A DNA stretch of 64,000 bases from Cervus elaphus. Its lineage: Eukaryota; Chordata; Mammalia; Artiodactyla; Cervidae. The notes under the pieces are model-generated. The model worked only from the letters and a program-made list of their open reading frames with translations, was not told where the DNA came from and did no database searches. Positions 1 through 10,261 of the stretch are shown here, one piece after another (within the stretch, counting starts at the first letter, position 1; the number at the start of each line of letters is the position of its first letter). The stretch covers positions 40,601,797 through 40,665,796 of the forward strand of contig NC_057816.1 of assembly GCF_910594005.1 (NCBI RefSeq), written 5' to 3'. The position numbers and the translations under genes were made by a program.

Positions 1-19
1 GTCTTTGTTGGACACCTGG

Positions 20-337
20 GGCTTCCCTGATAGCTCGGTTGGTAAAGAATCCGCCTGCACTGCAGGAGACCCCAGCTCAATTCCTGGGTTGGGAAGATCT
101 GCTGGAGAAGGGATAAGGCTACCCACTCCAGTATACTTGGGCTTCTCTTGTGGCTTGGCTGGTAAACAATTCGCCTGCAATGCGGGAGACCTGGGTTTGA
201 TCCCTGGGTTGGGAAGACCCCCTGGAGAAGGGAAAGGTTACCCACTCCAATGTTCTGGCCTGGAGAATTCCATGGACTGTACAGTCCATGGGGTCACAAA
301 GAGTAGGAAATGACTGAGCAACTTGCACTTTCACTTG
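20..337 (+). mobile_element. Bov-tA SINE, dimeric copy
   Basis: Two tRNA-like heads follow each other. The first unit (about 20-137) has the head and the start of the Bov-A core and stops at 'cactccagtata'. The second (about 138-337) has a head with a B-box-like 'gggtttgatccctggg', then the core ending 'actgagcaac'. The head-core-head-core order is a common ruminant arrangement. It is mobilised in trans by LINE machinery, encodes no protein, and is not a tRNA gene. Confidence 0.9.
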
Positions 338-382
338 CTTGTACACCTGAAATATTGTACAGCAGCTATACTTCCATTAAAA
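338..382 (+). repeat. short tag resembling the artiodactyl L1 3' terminus
   Basis: The stretch 'tgtacacctgaaatattg' followed by 'cagctatacttccattaaaa' resembles the last bases of L1 3' UTRs in artiodactyls. Only about 45 bp are present, directly after the Bov-tA tail, so this is a short fragment or the flank into which the SINE inserted. Confidence 0.4.
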
Positions 383-866
383 AGAAACACCTCCTTTTCA
401 AAGCCTGCAAGGCTCCTCAGAAGCTGTGCATCACCCTTGGCTTCTTGTCCTGCCGACCTCCACCAGCAGCTCTCAATACAGCAAACTCCTTTCCCATCCC
501 TAGAGGAAGCGGGCATTTTCACATCTGTGCGTGCTGGTTCCTCAGCTGAGCATGATCTTCTACGCCCGTCATCACTCTAGTGCTCAGAGGGATGAAAGGT
601 CATCAGCTGAAACTTACAATCCAGTACCCCGATTCTCAGAAATCAGGGTACACGGGGAGCACCTGGGTTGCTGGTTTAAAATTCAAATCCTAACTTCTGT
701 ACCTGTGACTGCTGACCCCTGCAGAATCCAGGCTTTTCACCTGCACCCCCAGCAATTGTAAGGAACTGCACCAGAAAGGGAGACAGAAGTTTTCTACAAA
801 TCTGAATCTACAGCACACAAATTCAGGAGTACACATCAGTACCTTGTCCTTAGGAAACATCTCAAT
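383..866. other. unique DNA, nothing recognised
   Basis: No repeat family, exon or RNA gene could be recognised. Small overlapping frames exist on the plus strand (310-761) but have no recognisable domain. Confidence 0.5.
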
Positions 867-884
867 AGAAATGCAGTTAGGAGA

Positions 885-1208
885 GGCTTCCCTGGTGGTC
901 CAGTGGTTAAAAATCTGCCTGCCAATGCAGGGGACACCAGTTCAGTCCCCGATCTGGGACGATCCCACAGGCCATGGAGCAACTAAGCCTGTGCTTGACA
1001 ACTACTGAGCCTGCGCTCTAGAACCCAGGAGTCACAACTACTGAGGCCCCCTCACCCTGAAGCCCGTGCTCCAAAACAAGAGAAGCCACTGCAATGAGAA
1101 GCCTGAGCACCGCGACAAAGGGTAGCCCCCGCTCGCCACAACTAGAGAAAGCCCGTGTGCAGCAATGAAGACCCAGTGCAACCAAAAAAAATAAATAAAT
1201 AAATAAAA
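885..1208 (+). mobile_element. CHR-type tRNA-derived SINE, near full length
   Basis: It begins 'ggcttccctggtggtccagtgg', continues through the repetitive body with 'caactactgagcctgcgctc' and 'aagaccca', and ends in an (aaat)n tail. It is flanked by an 18-bp target-site duplication differing at one base: 867-884 'agaaatgcagttaggaga' and 1209-1226 'agaaatgcaattaggaga'. That fixes both ends and shows LINE-mediated retroposition. CHR SINEs are shared by whales, hippos and ruminants. Confidence 0.92.
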
Positions 1209-1226
1209 AGAAATGCAATTAGGAGA

Positions 1227-1847
1227 AATTCTGAAAGAGGTGGTGGAGGGGTGGACCCTGACTTCTTAGTAAATATTTCTCTTTCAGGATGAGCAGCAAT
1301 GACAGGAAAGAAAAACACTGCTATTTAATATAATTATTTATTAGTGTTACTGTCTTAAAATACAAATATTGCACAGAGCCACAGCACAATGATGGCACTA
1401 ACCATGAGACACTCTTGCAGGAAGGTCTCTCATTGTCCTTAGTGGAAAACCCTGACAAGAGTCCTGGCACAGGTTAAGTTTATAAGAGAGAGAAAATTAG
1501 CTGCCACACCTATGCGGGAGACAGGAGCCAAGTTCTTCCCACTGAGTCTGATTGCTTTGTTGTTTTCCCTAGTAAGAAAAAAAAAGGACAGAAGCTTCAA
1601 GTTAAGTATCTGGGCATTCTGGGCAGTTAAACATCGATGAGACATTAAGATCATTAAACACTGGTGAGAAATTAAGACCAGAGACTGACTTTTTATAGGG
1701 AACAAATCTGTGAAGCATTTTTATGGCTGAACGTTAATGCGAAGCAGATAACCCAAGGTTTGCAGATAAGAACCTTAGGAGGCTTTTCTCACTGCTGCCG
1801 CTGTTGACCTGTTCACCACCTGGCCCACGCTTCTGACTCAACCTAGC
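1227..1847. other. unique DNA, nothing recognised
   Basis: AT-richer sequence around 1320-1380, otherwise unremarkable. No conserved exon-like frame or repeat could be supported. Confidence 0.5.
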
Positions 1848-3299
1848 CATCATTCATTCATTCAGCTAGCAGGTGCTGGGTGACACGCACAGTTCTAGGT
1901 ACAGCTGAGAGATGGCAAAGCCCATCTCACCCTCCAGCAGGGAAAATTAGCACAGATGATACAAGCCAAAGTGATGCGTCATTCATTTAAAGTTACAAAA
2001 TAAGGGGATGTCATTCGTTTGACAAAAATCTAAGTACCTACTTCGTGCAAGGTAATGCGCTGGGCATGGGGATGTAGCTGTGCAAGACGGAAGCTCCCAT
2101 CTCTCTAGGGAAGACAAGTGCCCAACCAAACAAAAAATTACCACATAATTGCCTCACGATGAGAAATACTACCAAGCAGATGTAGAGGATGCTATGAGAG
2201 CATGGAAGGAACTGGGCGCCCCGATGTGGCTTCCTCTGCAGGGAGGGAGCGCCTTCCCTAAGCAAACAACCTCTGAGACACGATATGAAAGACAGAGTTA
2301 ATTAGGCCAAGCGCCAGGGTGGATTTGAGCAGAGAAACATCCTAAGAAACAGCATGTTCTCCCTCGGAAAGAGGGAGGCAGGACCAAGACTGGACAGCAT
2401 GTGGGCAACTTTGCTAAGGTCTGAGGTTTTCGGCCTCAGGGCAACAGGAAACAACAGAAAAGTGTTAAACAGAAGAGAAAGAATTTGTTGTGTGTGTGTA
2501 GGGGAGATCGCTGTGGCTACAGCCAGGAGAATTGGGGGGTATCACTGCCATGATGGACGACTGTGTCACGGAGACAGGACACGAAATGGTCTGGGTGTAC
2601 AGGAGCAGCTGGAAGGAAAGGAACACATCTCAAATTGTACTTGATACATGTGGAGTTTGGTAACCTCTGAAATACCCATCGGCAGATGTCCAGCGGACAG
2701 CGGGACATCTGAAGTCTGGGTCTTAGAGAGAGGGCTGGAGAATGATTCCGAACATTGCCAGCAAGTCTGTGGTAACTGAAGCCACAGCAAGGATATATTC
2801 CTCTACAGAGAGAGGGCAAAGTGAGGAAGGTCTGAGCTTTGAGAAACACCAGCATTTGAAGGCTGGATAGAGGAGGATGAACCGGGGGAGCAGACAGAGA
2901 ACGAACAACTGGAGGGTGGAAGGGGAACCAGATGGGTTGTCACTAGATGGCCCAAGAGGACAGGGCTTCAGGAAGGCAGGGGTGGTCAAGGTGGCTGACA
3001 GTCTTTGAAAGATAATGAGGACTGAAAACTCTGCTGGATTCAGCCAAGTGGAGGTTCCCTGTAAGCTGGTGAAGATCGGCCGCAGTTGGACTTCTGTGGT
3101 TTGAAGAGAGAGTAGGAAGGGAGGAAAGGGAATCAGTACAGAGACACAATTCTTCCAAGACCTCTGGCTACAAAGGGCAGAGAGACCATGAACATGTTTA
3201 GATGCTAATGGGGTGGATTCCTCAAAAACAGAGAGAATGGGGGCCAGAGCCAATCGGTGGGGGTGCGGGGCCGCATGCAGGCAGAGGGGGCCACCTTGG
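1848..3299 (-). repeat. ancient L2-like LINE remnant
   Basis: The start at 1848 ('cattcattcattcag...aggtgctggg...gttctaggtac') matches the reverse complement of an L2 3' end, and a second similar start follows near 1978. Downstream purine-rich text with 'agacatccaagtgg'-like and 'atgtttagatgctaatggg'-like phrases resembles a long, old, diverged mammalian repeat. The exact family beyond the L2-like ends is uncertain. A Bov-tA cuts it at 3300. Confidence 0.45.
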
Positions 3300-3522
3300 C
3301 ATCTGTGCACACATGCCAGTTGCATCTGATTCTTTGCAACCCCATGGACTGTAGCCCGCCAGGTTCCTCTGTCCACAGGACTTCCCAAGGCAAGAACACT
3401 GGACTGGGTTGCCATTCTTTTCTCCAGGGGATCTTCCTGACCCAGGAATCAAACTCGCATCTCCCGCGTCTCCTTGCCCTGGCAGGTGGAGTCTTTCCCA
3501 CTGAGCCACCTGGGAAGCCCAG
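3300..3522 (-). mobile_element. Bov-tA SINE, minus
   Basis: The reverse complement of the Bov-A core ('ccccatggactgtagcccgcc', 'tccaggggatcttcctgac') is followed by the inverted tRNA head ending 'gagccacctgggaagccc'. It lies inside an old purine-rich repeat tract. No clear target duplication was found. Confidence 0.9.
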
Positions 3523-4391
3523 CACTGAAAAGACATAGAGGCAAAAGCTGAGGGTACTGTCGGGGTGAGCAGGAATGATGACCCCAGGCTTGAAGCTGGA
3601 CGGGACTAGGTCAGCAGGCAGCAGCAGCAAGCTGCCTGGGTGGAGGGCAGAGGAGGCTGGAGACCGGGCAGCTCAGAGGGCAAGGCTGAGCAAGCCGCGT
3701 CTCTGGTCAGAGAATGTTAGGGTCACTGACTTCTGTGATTTCAGTGATTCACATAGAGGAATTCCACACGATGCCAAGGTCTGGGCTGTGACTGCGGTAG
3801 AAGCCGAGGAGGATTGCAGAAGGAGAGTATTCCAGTTGGGAGAGGTCTGGATGCTGGGGGAATCAGCCCTTTGATTCTGAAGTCATCCAAGATGAAGGCA
3901 GGACTGGGGTGGAGAAAGTCTATAAGCTGGTGCCAAAGTCCTCAATGAATGAAAGATGGTAAATGACAATGACGAAAAGGAGGAAAGGTCAGTCTCTCTA
4001 AATAGCACAACTCTCAGAAAAGGCGACGAGAAGTGGTTTTTGTTGCTGTGGAAACTATTTGTTTAAATAAGAGGATGGGAGAGTTCTAGGAGTGACCCTG
4101 GGGAATAAAAGGCTCCCTACCTTTGTCCTGACTTGGAAGCTTGAGGAGTGTGAAAGGAGCGTGAGAAGGATTTGGGAGAAGCAGTCAGCTCAGGCTGGGG
4201 GTAGGTCTGTTACTAGATGGAGCTGGAGAGAACGGCCTGGAAGGGATTGAAGATTTAAGTGAAGTTCATTATTCCTGAAATCCGAGCGGAAGGGATGGAG
4301 AATGGGAGGCTGGGTTGGGGGCAAGGATGTACAGACATGACAGTCTGATAGAGAAACAGATGCAGGTGAAGGAGGATCCGGGAGTGTAAGG
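3523..4391. repeat. probable continuation of the ancient repeat tract
   Basis: Purine-rich text on the plus strand looks like the continuation of the old element cut by the Bov-tA at 3300-3522, for example 'gggaataaaaggctccc' and 'ttgaggagtgtgaaagg'. Divergence is high and the call rests on context. No gene is seen here. Confidence 0.3.
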
Positions 4392-4556
4392 GGGCTTTCC
4401 TGGTGGCTCTGACAGTGACGAGTCCACCTGCAATGCAGGAGACGGGGGTTCGATCCCTGGGTTAGGAAGATCCCCTGGAGAAGGAAATGGGGACCCTCTC
4501 CCCTGTTCCTGTCTGGAGAACTCCATGGACAGAGGAGCCTGGTTGGCTACAGTAAG
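4392..4556 (+). mobile_element. Bov-tA SINE, 3'-shortened
   Basis: A head 'ggggctttcctggtggctctg', B-box-like 'ggttcgatccctgggtt' and partial core 'ccatggacagaggagcctgg' are present. The copy stops after 'ggctacagta' and lacks the usual 'gactgagcgac' end. The 165 bp are shorter than the usual 200-210. Confidence 0.88.
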
Positions 4557-4944
4557 GAGAAGGGGGTTAACTGCTTGGGGTTACCCGGGAGGTGGACAGG
4601 TGGGCTTTGCAAAGGTCACAGCTGGCTGAGATCAAGTAGAAGTTCTGCTGATGGGCAAAGGAGGGGGACGGCCCCAGGGAGAAGAGCCAGCATGCACAAA
4701 GAGGCAGAGGCCCGCGAGGCATGCGGTGCAGATCTCTTCGGGGACTGCGGGGCAGCGTGGAGGTGGAGATTGGACCAGAGGCCTGGGCAGGCACAGGGCA
4801 GGTGGATCCCAGTCATGGAAGTCTGGGGTTCAGCTACGGGCCCTGTGGCTTAGGGAGCTCCTGGAGGCTTTTCAGTGGGGGCGAGCCGTGATCTCAGCTC
4901 ATCTCTGTTCCAGGCAGGTGGGTCTTTGCTCTCCTCATCACCTG

Positions 4945-5085
4945 TTCCATGCCTTGGCTCACACTGTCCACGGAGAGCCCAGCCCCAATCCTCTGATTAA
5001 ATCCTACTCATCCCTGAGACCTAACTCAAGGCTTAACCCTGGAATAAAGCCCTTCGTGACTATTCCAGCCCAGACTTTTCCTTCT
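4945..5085 (+). repeat. L2 LINE 3' region fragment
   Basis: The phrases 'ccatgccttggctcacactgtcc', 'atcctactcatccctgagacc' and 'aaagcccttcgtgactattcc' match the order of the L2 3' untranslated region. The copy is old and indel-rich. Confidence 0.6.
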
Positions 5086-6021
5086 TTTCCGCAGATGTTT
5101 TCATTCTTAAGAGGCCAAAATCCTACCCCAATGGAAAGGGAGTGGGAGCGATCACCATTCAGTCTGTGTCCGTGAGCATCGGCCTCACCCAGCTAGAGAA
5201 AGAGATAAAATTATAACCATGAGAGGGTAACCTGTCTGTCTCTTTTAGAAAGAAGGCAGAACAAGACTTGTTCCCAGAGCATTGGAAAAAAGGATTCCTT
5301 CTCTTTTCTGTTTTCCTATCAAAAGGAAAAAAAGGAAAGAAAAATGCCTTAAGGTTCGAATATAGACAAGGAATCAGTTTGAAAGCTCTGGGGTGGGCGG
5401 AGGGCCCCTTCCTCTACTAACTAACGGGCTCAGTTCATTTCTGGGGAAAGAAAGCCTGGGTTTCCCTAAGGTTTACTCATGAGTGACCAGGTCATTCAAA
5501 GATCCCGGGCACAATGGCTTTCCGAACTCCCCAGTAGCCTGGGACAAAAGAACCGGGGCCCACGGGCTGGCCTGCGCATTGTGAGCAGCAGCGGTGGGAT
5601 TTTCCGGCCCTGCGAACCCCTCCCGTGTCCCTTCACTGCCCAGCGCCTGCTCTGCGCTCTCAGCACCGCTGGGGGTGATGGCTGAGCTTGGAGGCCTGGG
5701 GGAGGGGTGGTGGTGGACGCTCTCAACAGAAAAGCTTCCTCTTTTATTCCTTTAGTGGCAGCAGGGTAGGGAACAATCTCAGCGGCTAGGGAATTCAGGC
5801 AACTTATTTTGGGCACTGACTGGAAAGCCAACTGCCGTCTCCTTTCTTGGTAACCTCGCTGTCCTCTGCACCGCCCTGGAGCTCTAAAGATAACTGCCAA
5901 TTTGCTGCAAGGGTTTGTTTACAAGTCTGTCTCCCCTTTTAGACACCTAGGCGTCCTTCCGGCAGGTCCTACTTATCTTTATGTTAGTTCTTGACTTGCA
6001 GTGGGAGCTAAAAAAATGTTT
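5086..6021. other. unique DNA with a small GC-richer patch
   Basis: No repeat was recognised. About 5500-5690 is GC-richer with several CpGs and carries overlapping small frames on both strands, none with a recognisable domain. Confidence 0.45.
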
Positions 6022-6100
6022 GAAGAAAGAGAGAGAAGGAAGGAGAGAGGAAGGAAGGAAATGCATGGATGCATGGATGAATGGATAAATGAATAAATAT
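6022..6100. repeat. compound simple repeat (gaga/ggaa then ggat/gaat)n
   Basis: A purine tract 'gaaagagagagaaggaagg' grades into 'atgcatggatgcatggatg' and then 'aatgaataaat'. It is an imperfect compound microsatellite. Confidence 0.85.
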
Positions 6101-6416
6101 CAGACTCTGTCTCTGAGGCTGGACAACTAGCTTAGGAGATGCCAATCTGGACTCTGAAGACACTAGTGAGTCCTCAGAGGTTGCACAGAGCTGTTGAGTG
6201 GGGAGTGTCGTGAGAATAGATGTCTGATACCCCCATGCAGTTTAATTCTGCTTTTATGATATTCATTGAACTTCCTTATGTGAGATTTTGTGTGAATAAA
6301 AGGTTTTGTGGCTAAGAAAATCCTTTGAAAAGAATATGGGGCTAGATTTTCCCCCTTAGATTTCTTTCCACTTTGCTATTTTCCATGATAGGCAAGTATT
6401 TGTATTCTCCCTTGGG
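6101..6416. other. unique DNA, nothing recognised
   Basis: A short unique segment between a microsatellite and a Bov-tA. No feature could be supported. Confidence 0.5.
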
Positions 6417-6613
6417 GGGTCTTCCCTGGTGGCTCAGCTGGTAAAGAATCCTCCTGAAATGTGGGAGACCTGGGTTTGATCCCGGGGCTGGGAAGATCCC
6501 CTTGAGAAGGGAACAGCTACCCACTCCAGTATTCTCGCCTGGAGAATTCTATGGGCTGTATAGTCCATGGGGTCACAAAGACTTGCACACAACTGAGTGA
6601 CTGACACTTTCAC
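6417..6613 (+). mobile_element. Bov-tA SINE
   Basis: Head 'cttccctggtggctcagctgg', B-box-like 'ggtttgatcccggggctgg', core 'gagaattctatgggctgtat', and the end 'actgagtgactgacactttcac'. Another Bov-tA is inserted immediately at its tail. Confidence 0.93.
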
Positions 6614-6622
6614 TTGGACCAC

Positions 6623-6855
6623 AGACTTCCCAGGTGGCACAGAGGTAAAGAGCATGCCTGCCAACGCAGGAGTCACAGAGATGCGGGTTCGATACCTGGG
6701 TTGGAAGATCCCCTGAAGGAGGAAATGGCAACCCACTCCAGTATTCTTGCCTGGAAAATTCCATGGACAGAGAAGCCTGGTGGGCTACAGTCCACTGGGT
6801 TGCAAAGAGTCAGATAAAACAGCGTGCGCACACACACTTACACATACACACAGCT
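6623..6855 (+). mobile_element. Bov-tA SINE inserted at the tail of another Bov-tA
   Basis: Head 'gacttcccaggtggcacagagg', core 'ccatggacagagaagcctgg' and a tail expanded to (ca)n-like sequence at about 6826-6851. A short duplication 'ttggaccac' flanks it (6614-6622 and 6856-6864), showing it arrived after the upstream copy. Confidence 0.9.
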
Positions 6856-6864
6856 TTGGACCAC

Positions 6865-7342
6865 TGGTAGGACATTCTCCTGTTCTCCAAGAACATCTTA
6901 CTCTTGGAAGGCAGGAAGACGGACATGAGTGAGGGCATCACTTGCCAGGTACTCTCGGCGTGCTCTATCTGGGCCAGAGCTACAACAATGAAGCGCTGTC
7001 TCCCGGTCTCCACCCTGGGTCTCCTCACACGTGTACTGACCCACATCGCAGTGATGGGGCTCTTGAGGCAAGTGGTGTTTGCAGCTCTACCTCCAGGTCC
7101 GTTTCTTCACACCTGATTTTAATGTAACTTACTTTGCACTTAATGGCACTTCTGCTGACAGTCCCAGACGGGGAGGGGGACTAGGCCCCAGATGATGAAG
7201 TGCTACTGCAGACGGGATGGTCACGGACACTGTCACAGAAGAGCTTGTCACTCAAGTTTGAAAAGGACATCATCACAGAACCAGACAAGCCCACAACGTG
7301 GACCATCCTAAGGTTTAGAGAGATCCCCACAACTTCATCCAT
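6865..7342. other. unique DNA, nothing recognised
   Basis: Small frames (6904-7127 plus) lack recognisable domains. No repeat was recognised. Confidence 0.5.
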
Positions 7343-7353
7343 TAACCAACTGT

Positions 7354-7558
7354 GTGGCTCAGATGCTCAGTCGTGTCTGACTCTGTGTGACCCCATGGAC
7401 TGTAGCCCACCAGGATCCTCTGTCCATTGGATTCTCTGGGCAAGAGTACTGGAGTGGGTTGCCATTTCCTTTTCCAAGGAATCTCCCCACTCCAGGGATC
7501 AAACCCACGTCTCCTGCATTGGCAAGTGGGTTCTTTACCACTAGCGCCACCTGGGAAC
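7354..7558 (-). mobile_element. Bov-tA SINE, minus
   Basis: The inverted core 'ccccatggactgtagcccacc' and inverted head ending 'actagcgccacctgggaa' are present. A possible 11-bp target duplication with two mismatches flanks it: 'taaccaactgt' at 7343-7353 and 'taactcactgt' at 7559-7569. Confidence 0.9.
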
Positions 7559-7816
7559 TAACTCACTGTTGAGGGTCTATGTGTGAGACTGTGGAGATCT
7601 AGGGATGAGTGGGAGAAAATCCTTTAGTTAAGGAGCTCCTATCCTAGTGATGGAGACAATGTTAAGAAAATGAAACAATTCAAGAAGTTAAGCACAGACA
7701 CAGCATCAAGCCCTAAAGGATTTCAGAACAGACAGAGAACAGTTCTCCTTGAGGGCGGGGTAAGGAATGGGGAAGGCGTCCCCGAAAAGCAACATTTGAA
7801 TGACACCTTGACTTTT

Positions 7817-7984
7817 TTTTTCTGAGTGGACCATTTTTAGTCTTCACTGAATTTGTTACGATACTGCTTTTGTTTTATATTTTGGTTTTCTGGCCAAGAG
7901 GCATGTGGGATCTTAGCTCCTCAACCAGGGATTGAACTCCTTGCATTGGAAGGTGAAGTCTAGCCACTGGGTCACCAGGGACAT
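7817..7984 (-). mobile_element. CHR-type SINE, minus
   Basis: Poly-T at the left, then 'ttttggttttctggccaag', 'gcatgtgggatcttagctcc' and the inverted head 'actgggtcaccagggacat'. Near-identical flanks 'ccttgacttt' (7806-7815) and 'ccttagacttt' (7985-7995) look like a target duplication with one indel. Confidence 0.8.
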
Positions 7985-8075
7985 CCTTAGACTTTGACTG
8001 TGGACAGTTCTTCAAGCCTGGAGGCAGGAGACGGAAGCAGGGCAGGCATGCGACATTGAGCTTAGAGGATGAGAT

Positions 8076-8105
8076 GGGGGGTGTGGGGGTGTATTGGGGG
8101 TGGGG
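8076..8105 (+). other. G-quadruplex-type motif
   Basis: Four runs of four to six G separated by 3, 6 and 1 bases (runs at 8076-8081, 8085-8089, 8096-8100, 8102-8105), with two more G-runs close downstream. This fits the usual four-run pattern. No gene or promoter is nearby to give it a role. Confidence 0.6.
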
Positions 8106-8540
8106 CTGGACCATGTCGGGGGTAGGGCTGAAGGGAGGGAGTTTTCATCAGGTAGTCAGGCTGGTGAAATGGGCTTTGCAAGCTTTGCTCATTGTATTAC
8201 CCTGGGAGTGGTGGGGAGCCACTGAGGGTTTACAAGCATGGTCTCATATGTCACGCAAAGGAATGCTGATTATCCTGCAGGCGATGAGGAAGGAAGGCCT
8301 GCAAGTACTGATCCAGTCTTCACAGTGACGAGCCCTCTGGCAGCTGAGTGGAGGGCTGGGGAGGGACAGGCTCAGCGCTCGAAGCAGTGATGGGCTGTGG
8401 CCATGGTCCACATGGAGATGGGAGATGCTCTACACAGGGCAGGGCAGAAGAAACCAAGCGGAAGAGAAAGGGGAGCTTCAGTGTACATTTCAGAGGGAGA
8501 GGAAGCAAGACGTGACCCTCCTAGAGCGCGGGGCCACTGG

Positions 8541-8754
8541 AGAAAGTAAAGGATGTGCAGGCCTGGGGGCCGGGGCCAGCCCTCGGGTCTGTGGCTCAGC
8601 ACCACGCGGGCATCCTGGAGGCCAGGGCATCGCAGTCTCTGTGATGCTGCTGTGATCCTGGGGTCTGACTATTGACATCCGTCAGCGCTTGTGCTTCGGA
8701 AAGCCCTAAGTGACTGCTCCGCTCTGGTTGTTCTATCCAGTTTTCTGTAGACCC
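8541..8754. other. unique DNA, nothing recognised
   Basis: GC-richer short stretch without a recognised element. Confidence 0.4.
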
Positions 8755-9128
8755 CGCTGTGAGGTTGCATTTCCCCCCAAATTCGTGTGTTGAAGTTCTA
8801 AACTGGGGTACCTCAGAATATGACTATTTGGTGCCAGGGTTTTTAAAGGGGTAACTGAGTTAAAATGGGGCTTTGGTGTACCTAAATCCACTCAGACTGT
8901 CCTTTAAGAAGAGGAAATGACACAGAGTCAGAAAAGAGGCCATATGAAGGCACAAGGAGAAGACTGCCTCCTGAAAGTCATGGAGAGGAACCTCAGAAGA
9001 AACCAATCCTGCCGGCACCTTCATCCTGAATGTCCAGTCTTCAAAACCGTGAGAAAACAAACTTCTGTTGTTTAAGCCATCTGGTCTCTGGTACTTTGTT
9101 ACGGCAGCCCAGCAAACTAATAATACAC
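8755..9128 (+). mobile_element. solo LTR, ERVL-MaLR type (MST/MLT-like)
   Basis: The order 'cccccaaattcgtgtgttgaa', 'tcctttaagaagaggaaatg', 'aatcctgccggcaccttcatc' and 'ttctgttgtttaagccatc', then 'actttgttacggcagccc', matches a common old mammalian LTR of the MaLR group. No internal or coding part is adjacent. A second copy of the same type lies at about 53575-53943. The subfamily is not resolved. Confidence 0.6.
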
Positions 9129-9910
9129 CTCCTTGTGAACAAAGTCTTACCCAGGGCCAAACCCACCTGAACCCCCCTAGGCAGGATAAGCAAAGGCCGG
9201 GAACTGGGGCTATGTTCCCTGTTCTGATTTCTCTGCCAGCCTAGCTTCTCCACTGGTCTATTCCTTTACTGTCGTCACGGGTACCATGACAATGATGGGC
9301 AGATGAGCCCATGGAATTGGGTCACCTGAACAAGAATGGCACTGTTATTACCCACAGGGGACTGCTACTGTTTTTTCTAAAGAGCCAGTCAATGGGTTCA
9401 CAAAGCTCATAATAACCCATCTCCCAGCGTCTGCTCAGAGCTGGTTTCTTAGGCCTTGGGAGGGAGACTATTCTGCTTATACCAAAATGACCATTGAGCT
9501 CTGTTGATCAGATACCACTTAGAAGAACAATGGAATCTATCTTCAAGAGGTAAAGGCTATCAGAGGGGTCAAGCAGCACTTCCCAGCTGACTTCATCACC
9601 ACATCCGAGGCAAGAGAAGTGGGAGATCTATGGCCTTTATAGGCAAACACAGGGCATTTCACTGTGACCGATGCAGTCACCCGGCTTTGCTAGACAATTG
9701 CTGGATGTGGCCAGGTCAGCCCCCACATCTGAGATAAGCCATGGGTATAAGGGTTGCTACTAAAGCCAGTAACAAAGGAACATTTTATCTAACTCCTTTC
9801 TAGAGTTGGAGATGCCAGTTTTTCTTCATTTCTGGCTAGCAACCACAGAAAAGCTTAAAATACTGCTGTCTGGAATACCCCAGGAAACCCCCCAATTCAG
9901 CAAGACCTGA
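9129..9910. other. unique DNA, nothing recognised
   Basis: About 780 bp without a recognisable repeat, RNA gene or domain-bearing frame. Confidence 0.5.
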
Positions 9911-9919
9911 AGAATATAA

Positions 9920-10194
9920 GAGAAGGCAATGGCACCCCACTCCAGTACTCTTGCCTGGAAAATCCCATGGACAGAGGAGCCTGGTAGGCTGTAGTCCATG
10001 GGGTCGCTAAGAGTCGGACACGACTGAGCGACTTCACTTTCACTTTTCACTTTCATGCATTGGAGAAGGAAATGGCAACCCACTCCAGTGTTCTTGCCTG
10101 GAATCTCAGGGACGGGGGAGCCTGGTGGGCTGCCATCTTTGGGGTCGCACAGAGTCAGACACGACTGAAGTGACTTAGCAGCAGTAGCAGCAGC
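9920..10194 (+). mobile_element. Bov-A2 SINE, full-length dimer
   Basis: Two Bov-A units without a tRNA head. The first starts 'gagaaggcaatggcacccc', the second 'ggagaaggaaatggcaaccc', joined by the linker 'cactttcacttttcactttc'. The tail is a (cag)n-like 'agcagcagtagcagcagcag'. The short flank 'agaatata' is repeated at 9911-9918 and 10195-10202. The Bov-A unit derives from the BovB 3' region. Confidence 0.93.
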
Positions 10195-10261
10195 AGAATA
10201 TAGTTGCTAGTCACTCCTCTAGAAAGGAGTCTAGGAGGGGGGAGAGTACAGAACTTAGGAG

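Larger units (their letters stand above)
7618..8540 (-). repeat. ancient L2-like remnant split by a CHR SINE
   Basis: Text such as 'aaggagctcctatcctagtg', 'aaaagcaacatttgaatg' and 'gtggggagccactgagggttt' follows the order of an old L2-like element read in reverse. A CHR SINE at 7817-7984 splits it. Family and right limit are uncertain. Confidence 0.45.

Noticed and set aside
20..337. tRNA genes suggested by A/B-box-like motifs
   Set aside because: The motifs belong to Bov-tA SINE heads (here and at about twenty other places). The acceptor stem and anticodon arm do not form a functional tRNA.
2723..3415. 230-codon minus-strand open frame
   Set aside because: It crosses a Bov-tA (3300-3522) and an old repeat tract; its first part is translated SINE. 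No domain and no conserved start context.
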